From NCBI RefSeq assembly GCF_030409525.1, contig NZ_JAUFQB010000016.1, positions 1 to 64,000 on the forward strand: a stretch of DNA of 64,000 nt. Direction: 5' to 3'. The translations under genes and the position numbers were made by a program. Positions 63,297 through 64,000 of the stretch are shown here, one piece after another. How positions within the stretch are numbered: the first letter of the stretch is position 1; each line of letters opens with the position of its first letter. The notes under the pieces were generated by a model that was not told the origin of the DNA, made no database searches, and saw only the letters and a program-made list of their open reading frames with translations. The stretch is from Kaistella yonginensis. Its GTDB lineage: Bacteria; Bacteroidota; Bacteroidia; Flavobacteriales; Weeksellaceae.

Positions 63297-63324
63297 TTGC
63301 AAGTAAAAAGATTTCGTATTTTTA
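63297..63324 (+). promoter_or_regulatory. Promoter of the DUF4062 gene
   Basis: TTG (63297-63299), 17 bp, TATTTTTA (63317-63324), close to the TTG-N17-23-TAnnTTTG consensus; 47 bp to the start codon. Confidence 0.5.
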
Positions 63325-63371
63325 TCCCGTCTGCAGAAATACTTAACCGTTAGGTGAAATTAAAAAAAAAT

Positions 63372-64000
63372 ATGGCAAAGAAAATAACACAATATTCAAT
63401 TTTTGTAAGTTCCCCGCAAGACTTAGAAACTGAAAGAGCAGAAATTTCAAATATAATTGCTGAATTAAATATAACTTACGCAATGAGGAAATCAGCAAAT
63501 CTTGAAGTTCTTAAATGGGAAACACACTCTGCGCCTGGAATTTCTGAAACTTACACACAAGACATTATTAATAGGGACATCGGTGAAAATTATGATGTTT
63601 TTATTGGGATGTTATGGCAAAAATTTGGAACAAAAACTGAAATTGCTAATTCTGGAACAGAGGAAGAATTCATGAAAGCGGTTGAAAGATTTAAAATTGG
63701 TGAAAGTATTCAAATACTATTTTATTTCAAAACTACTCCGCCGATTTCTTTAGACCAACTAAATCTCGAGGATCTTATAAAAATCCAAAATTTCAAAGAT
63801 TATTTAAAAAAGAATAATATTCTTTATGGAAGTTTTAATACTCTTGAAGATTTACAAACAAATTTGCGGCTTCATATTCCTAAAAGAATCGACGAAATTA
63901 TAGAAAAGAATATTTTAATAGTAGATTCAAAATCAGAAAAATCAAAAAAGGACATTGATGAAACTGTAACGATAAGTGATGAAGAAGATGACGAAAATAA
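63372..64000 (+). CDS. DUF4062 domain protein, N-terminal part
   Basis: At least 209 residues; no stop before the window ends. Opens MAKKITQYSIFVSSPQDLET ERAEI, then EVLKWETHSAPGISETYTQD, IGENYDVFIGMLWQKFGTKT and GTEEEFMKAVERFKIGESIQ, all DUF4062 marks. This domain, a TIR/SLOG-like fold, often stands at the front of STAND NTPases in bacterial defence. The visible end is acidic (DETVTISDEEDDEN). Whether an NTPase follows lies outside the window. Confidence 0.82.
   Translation, partial: MAKKITQYSIFVSSPQDLETERAEISNIIAELNITYAMRKSANLEVLKWETHSAPGISETYTQDIINRDIGENYDVFIGMLWQKFGTKTEIANSGTEEEFMKAVERFKIGESIQILFYFKTTPPISLDQLNLEDLIKIQNFKDYLKKNNILYGSFNTLEDLQTNLRLHIPKRIDEIIEKNILIVDSKSEKSKKDIDETVTISDEEDDEN

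Noticed and set aside
63345-63360. Integron-like core ACTTAAC-C-GTTAGGT upstream of the DUF4062 gene
   Set aside because: Both half sites fit RYYYAAC/GTTRRRY, but they are adjacent and no complete folded attC site or cassette array is visible.

Overview
The window is AT-rich DNA from a member of the Bacteroidota, most likely a Flavobacteriia of the Chryseobacterium/Elizabethkingia type. The signs are SusC/SusD genes, TAnnTTTG-type promoter boxes, a short histone H1-like protein, RteC, PRTRC, DUF3853 and DUF6520 families, and a dense set of lipoproteins with short lipoboxes. I saw no rRNA, tRNA, transposase, integrase or CRISPR array.

Region 1 (about 0.5-36.5 kb, all on the minus strand) is the most unusual part. 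It consists of two transcription units preceded by nearly the same promoter block (30471-30535 and 36527-36592). The short unit reads: leaderless carrier protein (34292-36454), effector with a nucleotidyltransferase-like C-terminus (31656-34292), cytosolic partner (31082-31651). The long unit, about 30 kb with almost no gaps, reads: a 2236-residue beta-rich protein, a 2567-residue multidomain protein, a small phage-fibre-like protein, a patatin phospholipase, an amidase with SH3b domains, a carrier fused to a GH19 lytic domain, an exported small protein, a decayed carrier/SH3b gene, another carrier, a hydrophobic putative toxin, its lipoprotein partner, and then a decaying series of orphan toxin tails each followed by a lipoprotein. 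The order carrier-effector-partner occurs three times. Partner location matches the expected effector target: exported or lipoprotein partners for wall- or membrane-type effectors, a cytosolic partner for the nucleotidyltransferase-like one. I infer an interbacterial effector/immunity locus built on a carrier family that I cannot assign to a known secretion system.

Region 2 (37.5-48.1 kb) is a mobile-element core: a PRTRC cassette (ThiF, B, an unassigned gene, C, E) with ssb, a large nested inverted repeat upstream of ssb, a histone H1-like gene, a Toprim primase-like gene, an iteron array next to a RepB-type initiator, three small regulators or DUFs, a helix-turn-helix excisionase-like protein, and RteC. 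It looks like an integrative element or plasmid carrying its own iteron origin.

Region 3 (48.1-50.5 kb) is a quorum-sensing-like cassette: a ThiF-type E1 enzyme, a LuxR-type regulator and a LuxI/FeeM-like acyltransferase. Three 16-bp palindromes CTACAC-N4-GTGTAG flank these genes. Two of them lie exactly 22 bp before a -7 promoter box of each biosynthetic gene.

Region 4 (50.5-60.3 kb) holds an AraC-type regulator, a MauE-like redox membrane protein, a small cysteine-bearing exported DUF6520 peptide, and, convergently, a SusC-SusD-S9 peptidase operon. Region 5 (60.3-64 kb) has a tandem 420-bp repeat, a small membrane protein divergent from an XRE regulator with a 27-bp operator, a three-helix membrane protein, and the start of a DUF4062 protein that runs off the window. 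This end looks like the edge of a defence or accessory island.
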